Origin: Myxococcales bacterium
GTDB lineage: Bacteria; Myxococcota; Polyangia; Nannocystales; Nannocystaceae
Direction of reading: 5' to 3'
DNA: 64,000 bases
NCBI GenBank assembly: GCA_016793465.1
Contig: JAEUJW010000030.1
Span: forward strand, 1 to 64,000
The translations under genes were made by a program, and so were the position numbers. Shown piece by piece: positions 35,476 to 48,849 of this stretch. Below the pieces are notes generated by a model, which made no database searches, was not told the origin of the DNA, and saw nothing but the letters and a program-made list of their open reading frames with translations. Positions within the stretch are counted from its first letter, which is position 1. The number at the start of each line of letters is the position of its first letter.

Positions 35476-36347
35476 GCCGGACGCGCCTCGGCGGCGCCGG
35501 TGCGCGCGCCCAGCAGCCGCAGCATCGTCCCCAGCTCCGCGCGCATCTCGAGCCGGCTGACGATGCGATCCACCATCCCGTGCTCGAGCAGGAACTCCGC
35601 CCGCTGGAAGCCCGGCGGCAGCTCCTGGCCGATCGTCTGCTGGACCACCCGCGGCCCCGCGAACCCGACCAGCGCCTTGGGCTCGGCCAGGTTGATGTCG
35701 CCCTGCATGGCGAAGCTCGCCGCGACCCCGCCGGTGGTCGGGTGCAGGCACACCGAGATGTACGGCAGCCCCGCGTCGCGCAGGCGCCCGCGCGCCGCCG
35801 ACGTCTTGGCCAGCTGCATCAGCGAGAGGATGCCCTCCTGCATGCGCGCCCCGCCCGACGCCGAGAACACGATCGCCGGCCGCCGCAGCTCGAGCGCCCG
35901 CTCGAACACCCGCGTCACTTTCTCGCCGACCACCGAGCCCATCGACCCGCCCATGAACTCGAACACGAAGAACCCGGCGCTGACCGGCACGCCGTCGATG
36001 CTGCCGAGGCCCGAGGTGAACGCGTCCTCGATCCCGCTGGTCGCCTCGGCCTTCTTGATGCGGTGGCTGTACGGCGCCTGATCGTGGAAGCGCAGCGGAT
36101 CTCCCGAGCGCAGCTCGAGGTCCATCGGCTGCCAGGTGTCGGCGTCGATGATCGCCGCCACCCGCTCGCGCGTCGGCAGCACGTGGTGGTGCCCGCAGCC
36201 CGGACACACGCGGAGGTTCTGCACGAACTCCGAGGTGAAGGTGATCTCACCGCACGCGTCGCACTTGGTCCACAGCCCCTTCGGGACCGACACCTTGCCG
36301 TCGCTGGGAGCCGCCAGCGGCTGTTTCTTGCGTCGCCACCACGCCAT
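35472..36347 (-). CDS. accD: Acetyl-CoA carboxylase carboxyltransferase subunit beta
   Basis: A 291-aa subunit of acetyl-CoA carboxylase, the first step of fatty acid synthesis. The N-terminal zinc ribbon is visible as KCDACGEITF and RVCPGCGHHH. The crotonase-like carboxyltransferase core follows, with FSASGGARMQEGILSLMQLA, HPTTGGVAASFAMQGDINLA and GFAGPRVVQQTIGQELPPGF. GGAGGTG lies upstream of ATG 36347. It is cotranscribed with folC and faces the divergent purM gene 95 nt away. Confidence 0.96.
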
Positions 36348-36442
36348 CTCGGGGCACCTCCGGGGCGCGCATCATCGCCGCCGACCCCCCCCTTGGCAAG
36401 CCCAGTTGCCGCCGCGCCCGCGCCCTGGTACGCGTCTGTCCC

Positions 36443-37711
<1,269 letters not shown>

Positions 37712-37955
37712 CCCCCGAGCCCCTCGGGCCTCGCTCGCCGCCCCGTCATCGTCGCCGCACCACGCAGCGGACCGGCTCGCCGTGGGCCTGTGGCCGCCTG
37801 TCACACCGGCCCGGGCCGACTCGTCAACCCTCCCGTACGCCCGCCAACCGCCCCGAAACGCCGTCCTGACCCCTCTTCGGAGATAGCGCACCTCGCGCGC
37901 CGAGCCGCCGCGTCCTGTGGTATGCCCGCAGGGTCCGGAGTTCGCGGAGCCCGTC

Positions 37956-40105
<2,150 letters not shown>

Positions 40106-40109
<4 letters not shown>

Positions 40110-40420
40110 TCGTCGAGCAGCGGATCCACGACAAGCTCGTGACCGCGTTCGCGCCGGTCGCCCTGATCGTCGAGAACCAGAGCGACCGCCACAGCGGCCC
40201 TCCCGGCCGCGAGAGCCACTTCAAGGTGGTGGTCGTCAGCCCCGCCTTCGCCGGCCAGTCGCTCGTCGCCCGCCACCGCGCCGTCAACACGACCCTCGCC
40301 GACGAGCTCCGCGGCGGCGTGCACGCCCTCGCCATCGAGGCCCTGACCCCCGAACAGTGGACCGAACGCGGCGGCGCCGTCGCCCCCACGCCCCCCTGCC
40401 TCGGCGGCTCCAAGCGCTGA
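40106..40420 (+). CDS. BolA-family protein
   Basis: A 104-aa BolA/IbaG-type protein. The GTG start at 40106 overlaps the preceding TGA (GTGA). The family pattern is seen in VENQSDRHSGPPGRESHFKV, VVVSPAFAGQSLVARHRAVN and GVHALAIEALTPEQW, with the conserved His in ESHFKV. BolA proteins pair with monothiol glutaredoxins in Fe-S cluster trafficking; the coupling to a protein with up to four Fe-S centres makes a role in its maturation plausible. A short C-terminal tail is variable. Confidence 0.9.
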
Positions 40421-40435
40421 CCCCGTTTCACGGGG
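40421..40435 (+). terminator. Hairpin directly after bolA gene
   Basis: CCCCGT-TTC-ACGGGG forms a 6-bp stem with a 3-nt loop, starting right after the stop codon. There is no T-run. It probably ends the EMO-bolA transcript. Confidence 0.5.
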
Positions 40436-40758
40436 GCGAGAGAGATCGTCAGCGGACGACGGGCCGGCCCCTGGGCAGGAGGCTCTCAGCAGTGAAGGTC
40501 TCGAAGTGAACCGTAGCGGCGAGCACGTGGCATGGGGTACCGGCGTTGCGGGGTCCCCAAGTTCGTCGGCCCCGCCCGTCGTCCGCCGACGATCTTTCTC
40601 GCCCCGCGCTCTCCCTTCGCGCCCGAATGCCCTGTCGCTCTCCGAGTCCGTCGGAGCGCCTCGTTGTCCGCCGACCCCGCCGCCCCCATAACCCCATCGA
40701 AGCGACCCGACGTCGCAGCGCTCGCCGGGACACCGCGACCTCGCCTACACTCGCGCCC
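40436..40758 (+). promoter_or_regulatory. Gene-free stretch with TACACT box before mqnA-mqnC
   Basis: I see no gene in the 320 nt here. The last part carries CCTACACT; its TACACT (40746-40751) ends 7 nt before the ATG at 40759, with no Shine-Dalgarno, so the fusion gene is probably leaderless. The rest is C-rich sequence without clear repeats. Its length suggests room for a regulator, but no operator-like palindrome is apparent. Confidence 0.45.
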
Positions 40759-42762
40759 ATGACCTCGCCGCTGCGCGTCAGTGCCGTTTCCTTTTTAAAC
40801 GCCTGGCCCCTCGTCTGCCCGCTCACCGGCCAGCACCTCCCGGGTGCCAAACCCCCGCGAGCCGCCGACGGCGCCCCGCTGTTCGACGTCACCACCGCCC
40901 TGCCCAGCGAGTGCGCCCGCCAGCTCGAGCAGGGCCTCGTCGACGTGGCCCTGGTGCCGGTCGCCGCCTACGCCGCCCACCCCGAGTGGGAGGTGGTGCC
41001 CGAGGTCGGCATCGGCTGCCGCGGCGCGGTCGAGACGGTGGTGCTCGTCAGCGAGTGCCCGCTCGACCAGATCGCCCGCGTCCACCTCGACGCCGCCTCA
41101 CGCACCAGCGTGGTGCTCGTCCAGCTGCTGCTCGCCGCCCGCGGCCTGCGGCCCGAGTTCGTCCCCTGCCCCCACCGCGAGGGCCGCAGCCGCGCGCGCG
41201 GCCGCGACGCCGCCCTCATCATCGGCGACGCCGCCTTCGGCCTGCGCGGCCAGCTCCACCGCCCCGCCGGCCCGCCCCTGCAGGTCCACGACCTCGGCAC
41301 GCTGTGGCAGGCCCTCACCGGCCTCCCGTTCGTGTTCGCCTTCTGGGCCGCCCGCCCCGGCGCGCTCACCCCCGAGCACGTCACCGCCCTCCAGACCGCC
41401 CGCGCCTACGGCCTGAAGCACGCCGAGGACCTCGCCCGCGCCTACCGAGAGGCCCGCCTCGCCGACGGCAGCGAGCCCGTGCTGTCCGACAACGCCTACG
41501 CCAACTACCTCCGCCGCGCGATCCGCTACAGCCTCAGCACCAAGGAGCGCGAGGGCCTGGTCGAATTCCTCACCCGCGCCCGCGAGTCCGGCCTCGTGCA
41601 GATCCCCGGCCTCGCCGAGGCCGACACGATCCACGTGCGCTTCGCCGGCTCGGCCGTGCCCGAGGCGCTGGCCGGCGCCCGCTTGCCGCGCCCGGCCATG
41701 CACGCCGACACCCTGCTCGCCCGCGCCGCGAACGGCGGCCGCCTCGACCTCGCGGAGGGCATCTTCCTCTACGAGAACGCCGACCTCATGGCCCTCGGCG
41801 CCGCCGCCGACGCCCGCCGCAAGACGCTCCACCCCGACGCCACCGTCACCTACATCGTCGACCGCAACGTCAACTACACCAATGTATGTGTAACTCGTTG
41901 CAAATTCTGCAATTTCTACACCCCGCCCGGAGCCGCCGGAGGCTACGTCCTGAGCCGCGAAGAACTGACCAAAAAGTTCCGCGAGACCGAGGACCTCGGC
42001 GGCGTGCAGATCCTCCTGCAAGGCGGCCTCAACCCCGCCCTGAACCTGGCCTTTTACGAGGACCTGTTCCGCTGGACCAAGCAGAACTTCAAGCTCGCCC
42101 TCCACGCCCTCTCGCCGACCGAGATCATCCACATCGCCGAGCTCGAGGACATGCCGATCCGCGAGGTGCTCCTGCGCCTGCGCGCCGCCGGCATGGACAG
42201 CCTGCCCGGCGGCGGCGCCGAGATCCTCGACGACGAGGTCCGCACCCGCATCTCCCCGTTCAAGAACACCGCCGACGAGTGGCTCGCCGTCATGCGCGAG
42301 GCCCACGCGCTCGGCATGAAGACCACGGCCACCATGGTGTTCGGCTTCCAGGAGACCGCCGAGCAGATCCTCCTCCACCTCGACCGCGTCCGCAGCCTGC
42401 AAGACGAGACCGGCGGCTTCACCGCGTTCATCACCTGGCCGTTCCAGGCCGACGGCACCCGGCTCAAGCTCCGCGACGACACCAGCCCCCTGCGTTACCT
42501 GCGTATTCAAGCACTTGCGCGCCTCTACCTCGACAACATCCCGAACCTTCAGGTGTCCTGGCCGACGCTCGGCCCCGAGATCGGCGAGGTGGCCCTCCGC
42601 TTCGGCGCCAACGACTTCGGCTCGATCATGATCGAGGAGAACGTGGTCTCGACCGCCGGCGCCCACTTCATGATGACCGCCGCGCAGATCGAGTCGCACA
42701 TCCGCCTCGCCGGCTTCTCGCCGTCGCGCCGCAACATGCGATACGAACGACTGTCCGCCTGA
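40759..42762 (+). CDS. MqnA-MqnC fusion (futalosine menaquinone pathway)
   Basis: A 667-aa protein joining two enzymes of the futalosine route. Residues 1 to about 285 are MqnA (chorismate dehydratase): VSAVSFLNAWPLVCPL, LPSECARQLEQGLVDVALVP, ALIIGDAAFGLRG, PFVFAFWAARPG. Residues about 300-667 are MqnC, the radical SAM cyclic dehypoxanthinyl futalosine synthase: YIVDRNVNYTNVCVTRCKFC with the cluster cysteines 377, 381 and 384, LQGGLNPALNLAFYEDLFRW, SLPGGGAEILDDEV. The genes are usually separate (mqnA, mqnC). No stop or frameshift lies between the halves. The codons around the cluster motif (41881-41919) are strikingly AT-rich. The gene lies between the EMO/bolA pair and nqrA. Confidence 0.92.
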   Translation: MTSPLRVSAVSFLNAWPLVCPLTGQHLPGAKPPRAADGAPLFDVTTALPSECARQLEQGLVDVALVPVAAYAAHPEWEVVPEVGIGCRGAVETVVLVSECPLDQIARVHLDAASRTSVVLVQLLLAARGLRPEFVPCPHREGRSRARGRDAALIIGDAAFGLRGQLHRPAGPPLQVHDLGTLWQALTGLPFVFAFWAARPGALTPEHVTALQTARAYGLKHAEDLARAYREARLADGSEPVLSDNAYANYLRRAIRYSLSTKEREGLVEFLTRARESGLVQIPGLAEADTIHVRFAGSAVPEALAGARLPRPAMHADTLLARAANGGRLDLAEGIFLYENADLMALGAAADARRKTLHPDATVTYIVDRNVNYTNVCVTRCKFCNFYTPPGAAGGYVLSREELTKKFRETEDLGGVQILLQGGLNPALNLAFYEDLFRWTKQNFKLALHALSPTEIIHIAELEDMPIREVLLRLRAAGMDSLPGGGAEILDDEVRTRISPFKNTADEWLAVMREAHALGMKTTATMVFGFQETAEQILLHLDRVRSLQDETGGFTAFITWPFQADGTRLKLRDDTSPLRYLRIQALARLYLDNIPNLQVSWPTLGPEIGEVALRFGANDFGSIMIEENVVSTAGAHFMMTAAQIESHIRLAGFSPSRRNMRYERLSA

Positions 42763-42769
42763 CCCCCGC

Positions 42770-42785
42770 AGGCCGTGCACGGCCT
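42770..42785. terminator. Perfect 16-bp palindrome after the mqn fusion
   Basis: AGGCCGTGCACGGCCT is self-complementary and begins 8 nt after the stop. GGCCGTGCAC is then repeated at 42787-42796. A second inverted repeat, GCGCATCC (42797-42804) with GGATGCGC (42833-42840), follows. Together they could form the transcript end before the nqr promoter, or a binding site for an nqr regulator. Confidence 0.45.
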
Positions 42786-42946
42786 CGGCCGTGCACGCGC
42801 ATCCGTGACGACCCGCACGTATGGATGCGCGCCCAGGGGCTCCGAAAATTTCAGAGAACATAGTATTTGCACGCCTCGAAGCGGGGTACTGGCTCGTGAA
42901 ACGAATGCCGGGTCGCCTCGCTGCATCACGGAGGACACCCGTCTCC

Positions 42947-44314
42947 ATGGCAGCACACCGCATCACCAAGGGGCTCGACCTGCCGATCACCGGCGAACCC
43001 CAGCAGGCCATCTCGCCCGGCAAAGCCGTCACGCGCGTGGCCCTCCTCGGCGCCGACTACATCGGCATGAAGCCCCGCATGGAGGCCAAAGTCGGCGACG
43101 TCGTCAAGCGCGGCCAGCTCCTGTTCGAGGACCGCAAGGCCCCCGGCGTCCGCTTCACCGCCCCCGGCGCCGGCACCGTCGTCGCCGTGCACCGCGGCGA
43201 GAAGCGGGCGTTCGTCTCGCTGGTCATCGACCTCGCCGCCAGCGACGAGCAGGTCGAGTTCGCCAGCTTCGCCGCCGTCCAGGGCAAGTCCCCGGCCGCG
43301 CTCGGCGTCGACGAGGTCAAGGCCCTGCTGCTCGAGTCGGGGCTGTGGACGGCGATCCGCGTGCGCCCGTTCTCCCGGGTCCCCGCGCCCGACGGCAGCC
43401 CGCGCGCCGTCTTCATCACCGCGGTCGACACCAACCCCCACGCCCCCGACGTCGGCGTGGTCCTGAAGGGGCGCGAGGCGGACTTCGCCCGCGGCCTCCA
43501 GGTCGTCGCCAAGCTGGCGCCGAAGGCCTACCTCTGCAAGTCGAGCAAGCTGCAGGTCGACGTCGGCCAGGTCCCCAACCTGAAGGTCGAGGACTTCGAC
43601 GGCGTGCACCCGGCGGGCAACGTCGGCACCCACATCCACAAGCTCGAGCCCGTCAACCGCGAGCGCGTGGTCTGGCACCTCGGCTACCAGGACGTGATCG
43701 CGATCGGCGTGCTGTTCGCCACCGGCCAGCTCGACCCGGTCCGCCACGTCACCATCGCCGGCCCGGTCGTCAAGTCGCCGCGCATCGTCGCCACGCGACT
43801 GGGCGCCAGCCTCGACGAGCTGACCGCCGGCGAGCTCCAGCCCGGCGAGAACCGCGTCATCAGCGGCTCGGTGCTCGGCGGCCGCAAGGCCATGGGCGAG
43901 CAGTCCGGCTTCCTCGGCCGCCACCACGTCCAGATCGCCGCCCTCGAGGAGGGCCGGAGGCGCGAGCTGCTCGGCTGGCTCGCCCCCGGCGCCGGCAAGT
44001 ACTCGACGATCCCGGTCTACCTCGGCTTCCTCGGGCGGCTGTTCGGCAAGCGCTTCAACTTCACCACCACGACCAACGGCTCACCGCGGGCCATGGTCCC
44101 GATCGGCATGTACGAGCGCGTGATGCCGCTCGACATCATGCCGACCTTCCTCCTGCGCTCGCTGCTCGTCGGCGACACCGACCGCGCCGTCGCGCTCGGC
44201 GCCCTCGAGCTCGACGAGGAGGACCTCGCGCTCTGCACCTTCGTCGATCCCGGCAAGACCGACTTCGGCGTCATCCTCCGCAAGAACCTCTCCGAGATCG
44301 AGAAAGAGGGCTGA
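42947..44314 (+). CDS. nqrA: Na+-translocating NADH:quinone reductase subunit A
   Basis: The 455-aa membrane-associated subunit thought to bind quinone. Start at ATG 42947, with GGAGGA 11 nt upstream. Typical blocks: [91 protein letters not shown]. The length is normal. It heads an eight-gene operon (nqrABCDEF-apbE-nqrM) with tight spacing. In this organism the acceptor is probably menaquinone, judged from the mqn genes next door. Confidence 0.96.
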   Translation: MAAHRITKGLDLPITGEPQQAISPGKAVTRVALLGADYIGMKPRMEAKVGDVVKRGQLLFEDRKAPGVRFTAPGAGTVVAVHRGEKRAFVSLVIDLAASDEQVEFASFAAVQGKSPAALGVDEVKALLLESGLWTAIRVRPFSRVPAPDGSPRAVFITAVDTNPHAPDVGVVLKGREADFARGLQVVAKLAPKAYLCKSSKLQVDVGQVPNLKVEDFDGVHPAGNVGTHIHKLEPVNRERVVWHLGYQDVIAIGVLFATGQLDPVRHVTIAGPVVKSPRIVATRLGASLDELTAGELQPGENRVISGSVLGGRKAMGEQSGFLGRHHVQIAALEEGRRRELLGWLAPGAGKYSTIPVYLGFLGRLFGKRFNFTTTTNGSPRAMVPIGMYERVMPLDIMPTFLLRSLLVGDTDRAVALGALELDEEDLALCTFVDPGKTDFGVILRKNLSEIEKEG

Positions 44315-44321
44315 CACTCCC

Positions 44322-45542
44322 ATGCTGAGAAGCTTCCTCGACAAACTCGAGCACAAGTTCCACAAGGGCGGCAAGCTCGAGAAGCTCTACCCGCTCTACG
44401 AGGCGACGGACACCTTCCTCTACACGCCGCCGGACGTCACCAAGGCCGGCGCGCACGTCCGCGACGCCATCGACCTGAAGCGCATGATGATGACGGTGGT
44501 CATCGCGCTGATCCCGTGCGTGCTGTTCGCCATGTACAACGCCGGGTACCAGGCCAACCTCGCCATCTCGCGGGGCTTCGCGCCGCTCGACCAGTGGCAG
44601 ACGGCCCTCTACCAGCTGCTCGGCTTCGGCTTCGACCCGACCAACATCCTCGCCTGCCTCGTCTACGGCGCCATCTGGTTCCTCCCCGTCTACGCCGTGA
44701 CGATGCTCGTCGGCGGCCACATCGAGGTCCTGTTCGCCATCGTCCGCAAGCACGAGGTCAACGAGGGCTTCCTCGTCACCGGCCTGCTGTTCCCGCTGAC
44801 GCTCCCGCCGACCATCCCGCTGTGGCAGGTCGCCCTCGGCATCGCCTTCGGCGTGATCCTCGGCAAGGAGGTGTTCGGCGGCACCGGCATGAACGTGCTC
44901 AACCCCGCGCTGGTGTCGCGCGCGTTCCTGTTCTTCGCCTACCCGGCCCAGATCTCGGGCGACCAGGTCTGGATCGCCGCCGACATGTCGACCAAGCTCG
45001 CCGGCTACTCCGGCGCCACCGCGCTCGGGCAGGCCGCCGGCAACGCCACCAAGATGATGAGCGAGTGGAGCTGGACCGAGGCCTTCATCGGCCGCATCCC
45101 CGGCTCGTTCGGCGAGACCTCGACGCTGTGCTGCCTCATCGGCGCCGCCATCCTCATCCTCACCCGCGTGGGCTCCTGGCGGACCATGCTCGGCGTCGTG
45201 CTCGGCACGCTGGCGATGGCCAAGCTGCTCAACGCGGTCGGCTCGCAGACCAACCTGCTGTTCACCCTCCCGTTCGAGTGGCACATCGTGCTCGGCGGCT
45301 GGGCCTTCGGCATGGTCTTCATGGCGACCGACCCGGTCTCGTCCGCCTTCACCGACTGGGGCAAGCTCTGGTACGGCTTCGGCATCGGCGTGATGGTCGT
45401 GCTGGTCCGCGTCATCAACCCCGCCTACCCCGAAGGCATGATGCTGGCGATCCTGTTCATGAACATGTTCGCCCCGCTCATCGACCACTTCATCGTCCAG
45501 GCCAACATCAAGAGGAGGACCGCGCATTATGGCGTCCAATAG
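44322..45542 (+). CDS. nqrB: Na+-NQR subunit B
   Basis: A 406-aa integral membrane subunit with about nine to ten helices, carrying a covalently bound FMN and binding riboflavin in known enzymes. The FMN-attachment Thr is in [17 protein letters not shown]. Also seen: [20 protein letters not shown] and [19 protein letters not shown]. It starts 7 nt after nqrA, and its end overlaps the nqrC start by 14 nt. Confidence 0.96.
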   Translation: MLRSFLDKLEHKFHKGGKLEKLYPLYEATDTFLYTPPDVTKAGAHVRDAIDLKRMMMTVVIALIPCVLFAMYNAGYQANLAISRGFAPLDQWQTALYQLLGFGFDPTNILACLVYGAIWFLPVYAVTMLVGGHIEVLFAIVRKHEVNEGFLVTGLLFPLTLPPTIPLWQVALGIAFGVILGKEVFGGTGMNVLNPALVSRAFLFFAYPAQISGDQVWIAADMSTKLAGYSGATALGQAAGNATKMMSEWSWTEAFIGRIPGSFGETSTLCCLIGAAILILTRVGSWRTMLGVVLGTLAMAKLLNAVGSQTNLLFTLPFEWHIVLGGWAFGMVFMATDPVSSAFTDWGKLWYGFGIGVMVVLVRVINPAYPEGMMLAILFMNMFAPLIDHFIVQANIKRRTAHYGVQ

Positions 45543-46329
45543 CACCGGCTACACGATCGGCTTCGCCACGGCCGTCTGCGTGCTCTGCGGCATCGGCGTC
45601 GCCTCGTCGAACGTCGCCCTGAAGGAGCGCCAGGACGACAACAAGCGCCTCGACCAGCAGAAGCAGGTGCTCCTGGTCGCCGGCCTGCTCCAGCCCGGCC
45701 AGGAGGCCTCCTCCGCCGCGATCAGCGACCTGTTCGAGAAGAACATCCGCCCCGAGGTCATCGACCTGAAGACCGGTCAGACCGCCAAAGGCGTGAGCCC
45801 GGCCGGCTTCGACATGCTGCGGGCCCAAAAGGACCCCGCGACCTCGCAAGTGGCCCCGCCGAACGCCGCCAAGGTCCTGCGCCTGCCGAACAACGCGCTC
45901 GTCTACCACGTGGTCAAGGACGGCAAGACCGAGACGCTCATCCTGCCGATCCAGGGCTACGGCCTGTGGTCGATGCTCTACGGCTACCTCGCCGTCGCCA
46001 ACGACGCCAACACCGTCAAGGGCATCACCTACTACCAGCACGCCGAGACCCCCGGCCTCGGCGGCGAGGTCGACAACCCCAAGTGGAAGGCCCTGTGGCC
46101 CGGCCGCAAGCTCTACGACGAGCAGGGCAAAGAGGCGCTGCGGATCATCAAGGGCCGCGCCGGCGACCCCAAGACCGACCCGTACCAGATCGACGGCCTG
46201 TCCGGCGCCACCATCACCAGCAACGGCGTGTCGAACACCCTGCAGTTCTGGTTCGGACCCGATGGCTTCACGCCGTTCCTGAAGCGGTTCAAGGCCTCGC
46301 CCACGCCGCCCGCGGGAGGGGGGAAGTAA
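45529..46329 (+). CDS. nqrC: Na+-NQR subunit C
   Basis: A 266-aa subunit with one N-terminal membrane helix ([20 protein letters not shown]) and a periplasmic flavin domain. The second covalent FMN site is the Thr in [20 protein letters not shown]. The [20 protein letters not shown] segment is typical. ApbE, encoded downstream, is the enzyme that attaches this flavin. The start overlaps nqrB. Confidence 0.96.
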   Translation: MASNSTGYTIGFATAVCVLCGIGVASSNVALKERQDDNKRLDQQKQVLLVAGLLQPGQEASSAAISDLFEKNIRPEVIDLKTGQTAKGVSPAGFDMLRAQKDPATSQVAPPNAAKVLRLPNNALVYHVVKDGKTETLILPIQGYGLWSMLYGYLAVANDANTVKGITYYQHAETPGLGGEVDNPKWKALWPGRKLYDEQGKEALRIIKGRAGDPKTDPYQIDGLSGATITSNGVSNTLQFWFGPDGFTPFLKRFKASPTPPAGGGK

Positions 46330-46332
46330 ACC

Positions 46333-46956
46333 ATGGACAAGAAGACCAAGGGTCTCCTCATCGACCCGCTGTTCAACAACAACCCGATCGCCCTGCAGGT
46401 CCTCGGCATCTGCTCCGCGCTGGCCGTCACGACCAAGCTGGAGACCGCGCTGATCATGTCGATCAGCCTGACCGTGGTGACCGCCTTCTCCAACCTGGCG
46501 ATCTCCCTGATCCGCAACTACATCCCCAACAGCATCCGCATCATCGTCCAGCTGACGGTGATCGCCTCGCTGGTCATCATCACCGACCAGATCCTGAAGG
46601 CCTTCGTCTTCGACGTCAGCAAGCAGCTGTCCGTGTTCGTCGGCCTCATCATCACCAACTGCATTGTCATGGGCCGCGCCGAGGCCTACGCGATGGCCAA
46701 CCCGCCGCTCCCGAGCTTCCTCGACGGCATCGGCAACGGCCTCGGCTACAGCATGGTGCTGCTGTCGATCGGCTTTATCCGCGAGCTGTTCGGCTCCGGC
46801 AAGCTGTTCGGCGTCGAGATCCTGAAGACCATCAACGACGGCGGCTGGTACACCACCAACGGCCTGATGCTGATGCCGCCGTCCGCGTTCTTCCTCATCG
46901 GCTGCCTCATCTGGATCATCCGGGTCCGCAAGCCCGAGCAGCAGGAGAAGGAGTAG
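46333..46956 (+). CDS. nqrD: Na+-NQR subunit D
   Basis: A 207-aa membrane subunit of the RnfE/NqrD type with six helices. The conserved segment [20 protein letters not shown] carries the membrane Cys that, in the known structures, helps ligate the intramembrane Fe-S centre together with NqrE. It begins 3 nt after nqrC. Confidence 0.96.
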   Translation: MDKKTKGLLIDPLFNNNPIALQVLGICSALAVTTKLETALIMSISLTVVTAFSNLAISLIRNYIPNSIRIIVQLTVIASLVIITDQILKAFVFDVSKQLSVFVGLIITNCIVMGRAEAYAMANPPLPSFLDGIGNGLGYSMVLLSIGFIRELFGSGKLFGVEILKTINDGGWYTTNGLMLMPPSAFFLIGCLIWIIRVRKPEQQEKE

Positions 46957-46961
46957 CCGCT

Positions 46962-47579
46962 ATGTTCGAGCACTACCTGAACCTGGCCGTGAAGGCCATC
47001 TTCATCGAGAACATGGCCCTGGCGTTCTTCCTGGGCATGTGCAGCTTCCTGGCCGTCTCCAAGAAGGTGGAGACCGCGATCGGCCTCGGCGCCGCCGTCA
47101 TCTTCGTGCTGGCGATCTGCGTCCCGCTCAATCAGCTGATCATCTCCTCGCTGCTGAAGGAGGGGGCGCTGTCGTGGATCAGCCCCGAGTTCGCCAGCGT
47201 CGACCTCACCTTCCTGTCGTTCCTGGTCCAGATCGGCACCATCGCCGCCGTCGTCCAGGTCGTCGAGATGGCCGTCGACCGCTACGCCCCGAAGCTGTAC
47301 TCCGCGCTCGGCGTGTTCCTCCCGCTGATCGCCGTCAACTGCGCCATCCTCGGCGCCTCGCTGTTCATGGAGCAGCGCGAGTACTCGTTCGGCGAGGCCG
47401 CCGTGTACGGCCTCGGCTCCGGCATCGGCTGGGCCCTGGCCATCATCGCCTTCGCCGCCCTGCGCGAGAAGATGCGCTACAGCAACGTCCCCGAGGGCCT
47501 GCGCGGCCTCGGCATCGCCTTCATCCTCGCCGGCCTCATGGCCATCGGCTTCCTGGCGTTCTCGGGCATCCAGCTCTGA
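46962..47579 (+). CDS. nqrE: Na+-NQR subunit E
   Basis: A 205-aa membrane subunit of the RnfA/NqrE type. AAGGAG lies 8 nt before the ATG. The Cys motifs [20 protein letters not shown] and [15 protein letters not shown] are the counterparts of those in NqrD. Six helices are visible. It begins 5 nt after nqrD. Confidence 0.96.
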   Translation: MFEHYLNLAVKAIFIENMALAFFLGMCSFLAVSKKVETAIGLGAAVIFVLAICVPLNQLIISSLLKEGALSWISPEFASVDLTFLSFLVQIGTIAAVVQVVEMAVDRYAPKLYSALGVFLPLIAVNCAILGASLFMEQREYSFGEAAVYGLGSGIGWALAIIAFAALREKMRYSNVPEGLRGLGIAFILAGLMAIGFLAFSGIQL

Positions 47580-47609
47580 GCACGCGAACCCTCCAGAGGT
47601 CACCCACCC

Positions 47610-48839
47610 ATGACGACCATCATCATCCTAAGCGTGGCGATGTTCACCTTCGTGATCCTCGCCCTGGTGTTCGTGCTGCTCGGCGCGAAGGCCAAGCTGG
47701 TGTCTTCCGCCGCGGTCACCATCGGGATCAACCATGATCCCGCCCACTCGCTGCGCGTGCCCGCCGGCAACACGCTGCTCAACACGCTCGCCAACAACAA
47801 GATCTTCATCCCCTCGGCCTGCGGCGGCAAGGGCTCGTGCGGCGTCTGCAAGGTCATCGTCAAGTCCGGCGGCGGCGACATCCTGCCGACCGAGATGGGT
47901 CACATCTCCAAGGGCGAGGCCCGCGAGGGCTGCCGCCTGTCGTGTCAGGTCAAGGTCAAGTCCGACATGGAGATCGAGGTCCACGCCGAGGTCTTCTCGA
48001 TCCGCAAGTGGACCTGCAAGGTCAAGTCGAACAAGGGCGTCGCCACCTTCATCAAGGAGTTCCTGCTCGAGCTCCCCGAGGGCGAGGTCGTCCCGTTCCG
48101 CGCCGGCGGCTACATCCAGATCGAGTGCCCGCCCCACGTCGCCAACTACAAGGACATGGACATCGAGCCCATGTACCGCGACGAGTGGGACAAGTACAAC
48201 CTCTGGCGCTACGTCTCCAACTGCACCGAAGAGGTCGTGCGCGCCTACTCGATGGCCAACTACCCCGAGGAGTACGGCGTCATCATGCTCAACGTGCGCA
48301 TCGCGACGCCGCCGCCGAAGCAGCCCGACGCGCCTCCCGGCCTGATGTCCTCGTACATCTTCAGCCGCAAGCCCGGCGACCCCGTGGTCATCTCCGGCCC
48401 GTTCGGCGAGTTCTTCGCCAAGGACACCAAGAACGAGATGGTGTTCATCGGCGGCGGCGCCGGCATGGCGCCGATGCGCTCGCACATCTTCGACCTCTTC
48501 AAGCGCATCCACACCGACCGCAAGGTCTCGTTCTGGTACGGCGCCCGCTCGATGCGCGAGGCCTTCTACGTCGAGGACTTCGACGGCATCCAGCGCGACA
48601 ACGAGAACTTCAAGTGGCACCTCGCCCTCAGCGAGCCCAAGCCCGAGGACAACTGGACCGGCTACAAGGGGTTCATCCACCAGGTGCTCTACGACAACTA
48701 CCTGAAGCAGCACCAGGCGCCCGAGGACATCGAGTACTACATCTGCGGGCCGCCGATGATGAACGCCGCCGTCATCAAGATGCTGACGGACCTGGGCGTC
48801 GAGCCCGAGAACATCCTGTTCGACGACTTCGGTGGTTAG
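47610..48839 (+). CDS. nqrF: Na+-NQR subunit F (NADH dehydrogenase)
   Basis: A 409-aa NADH-oxidising subunit. There is one N-terminal membrane helix ([20 protein letters not shown]). A [2Fe-2S] ferredoxin domain follows, with cysteines in [12 protein letters not shown] and [10 protein letters not shown]. The FAD/NAD(P)H reductase domain comes next: [66 protein letters not shown]. All are intact; the NADH site lies on the cytoplasmic side. Thirty nt separate it from nqrE. Confidence 0.97.
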   Translation: MTTIIILSVAMFTFVILALVFVLLGAKAKLVSSAAVTIGINHDPAHSLRVPAGNTLLNTLANNKIFIPSACGGKGSCGVCKVIVKSGGGDILPTEMGHISKGEAREGCRLSCQVKVKSDMEIEVHAEVFSIRKWTCKVKSNKGVATFIKEFLLELPEGEVVPFRAGGYIQIECPPHVANYKDMDIEPMYRDEWDKYNLWRYVSNCTEEVVRAYSMANYPEEYGVIMLNVRIATPPPKQPDAPPGLMSSYIFSRKPGDPVVISGPFGEFFAKDTKNEMVFIGGGAGMAPMRSHIFDLFKRIHTDRKVSFWYGARSMREAFYVEDFDGIQRDNENFKWHLALSEPKPEDNWTGYKGFIHQVLYDNYLKQHQAPEDIEYYICGPPMMNAAVIKMLTDLGVEPENILFDDFGG

Positions 48840-48849
48840 TCCGCTGACA

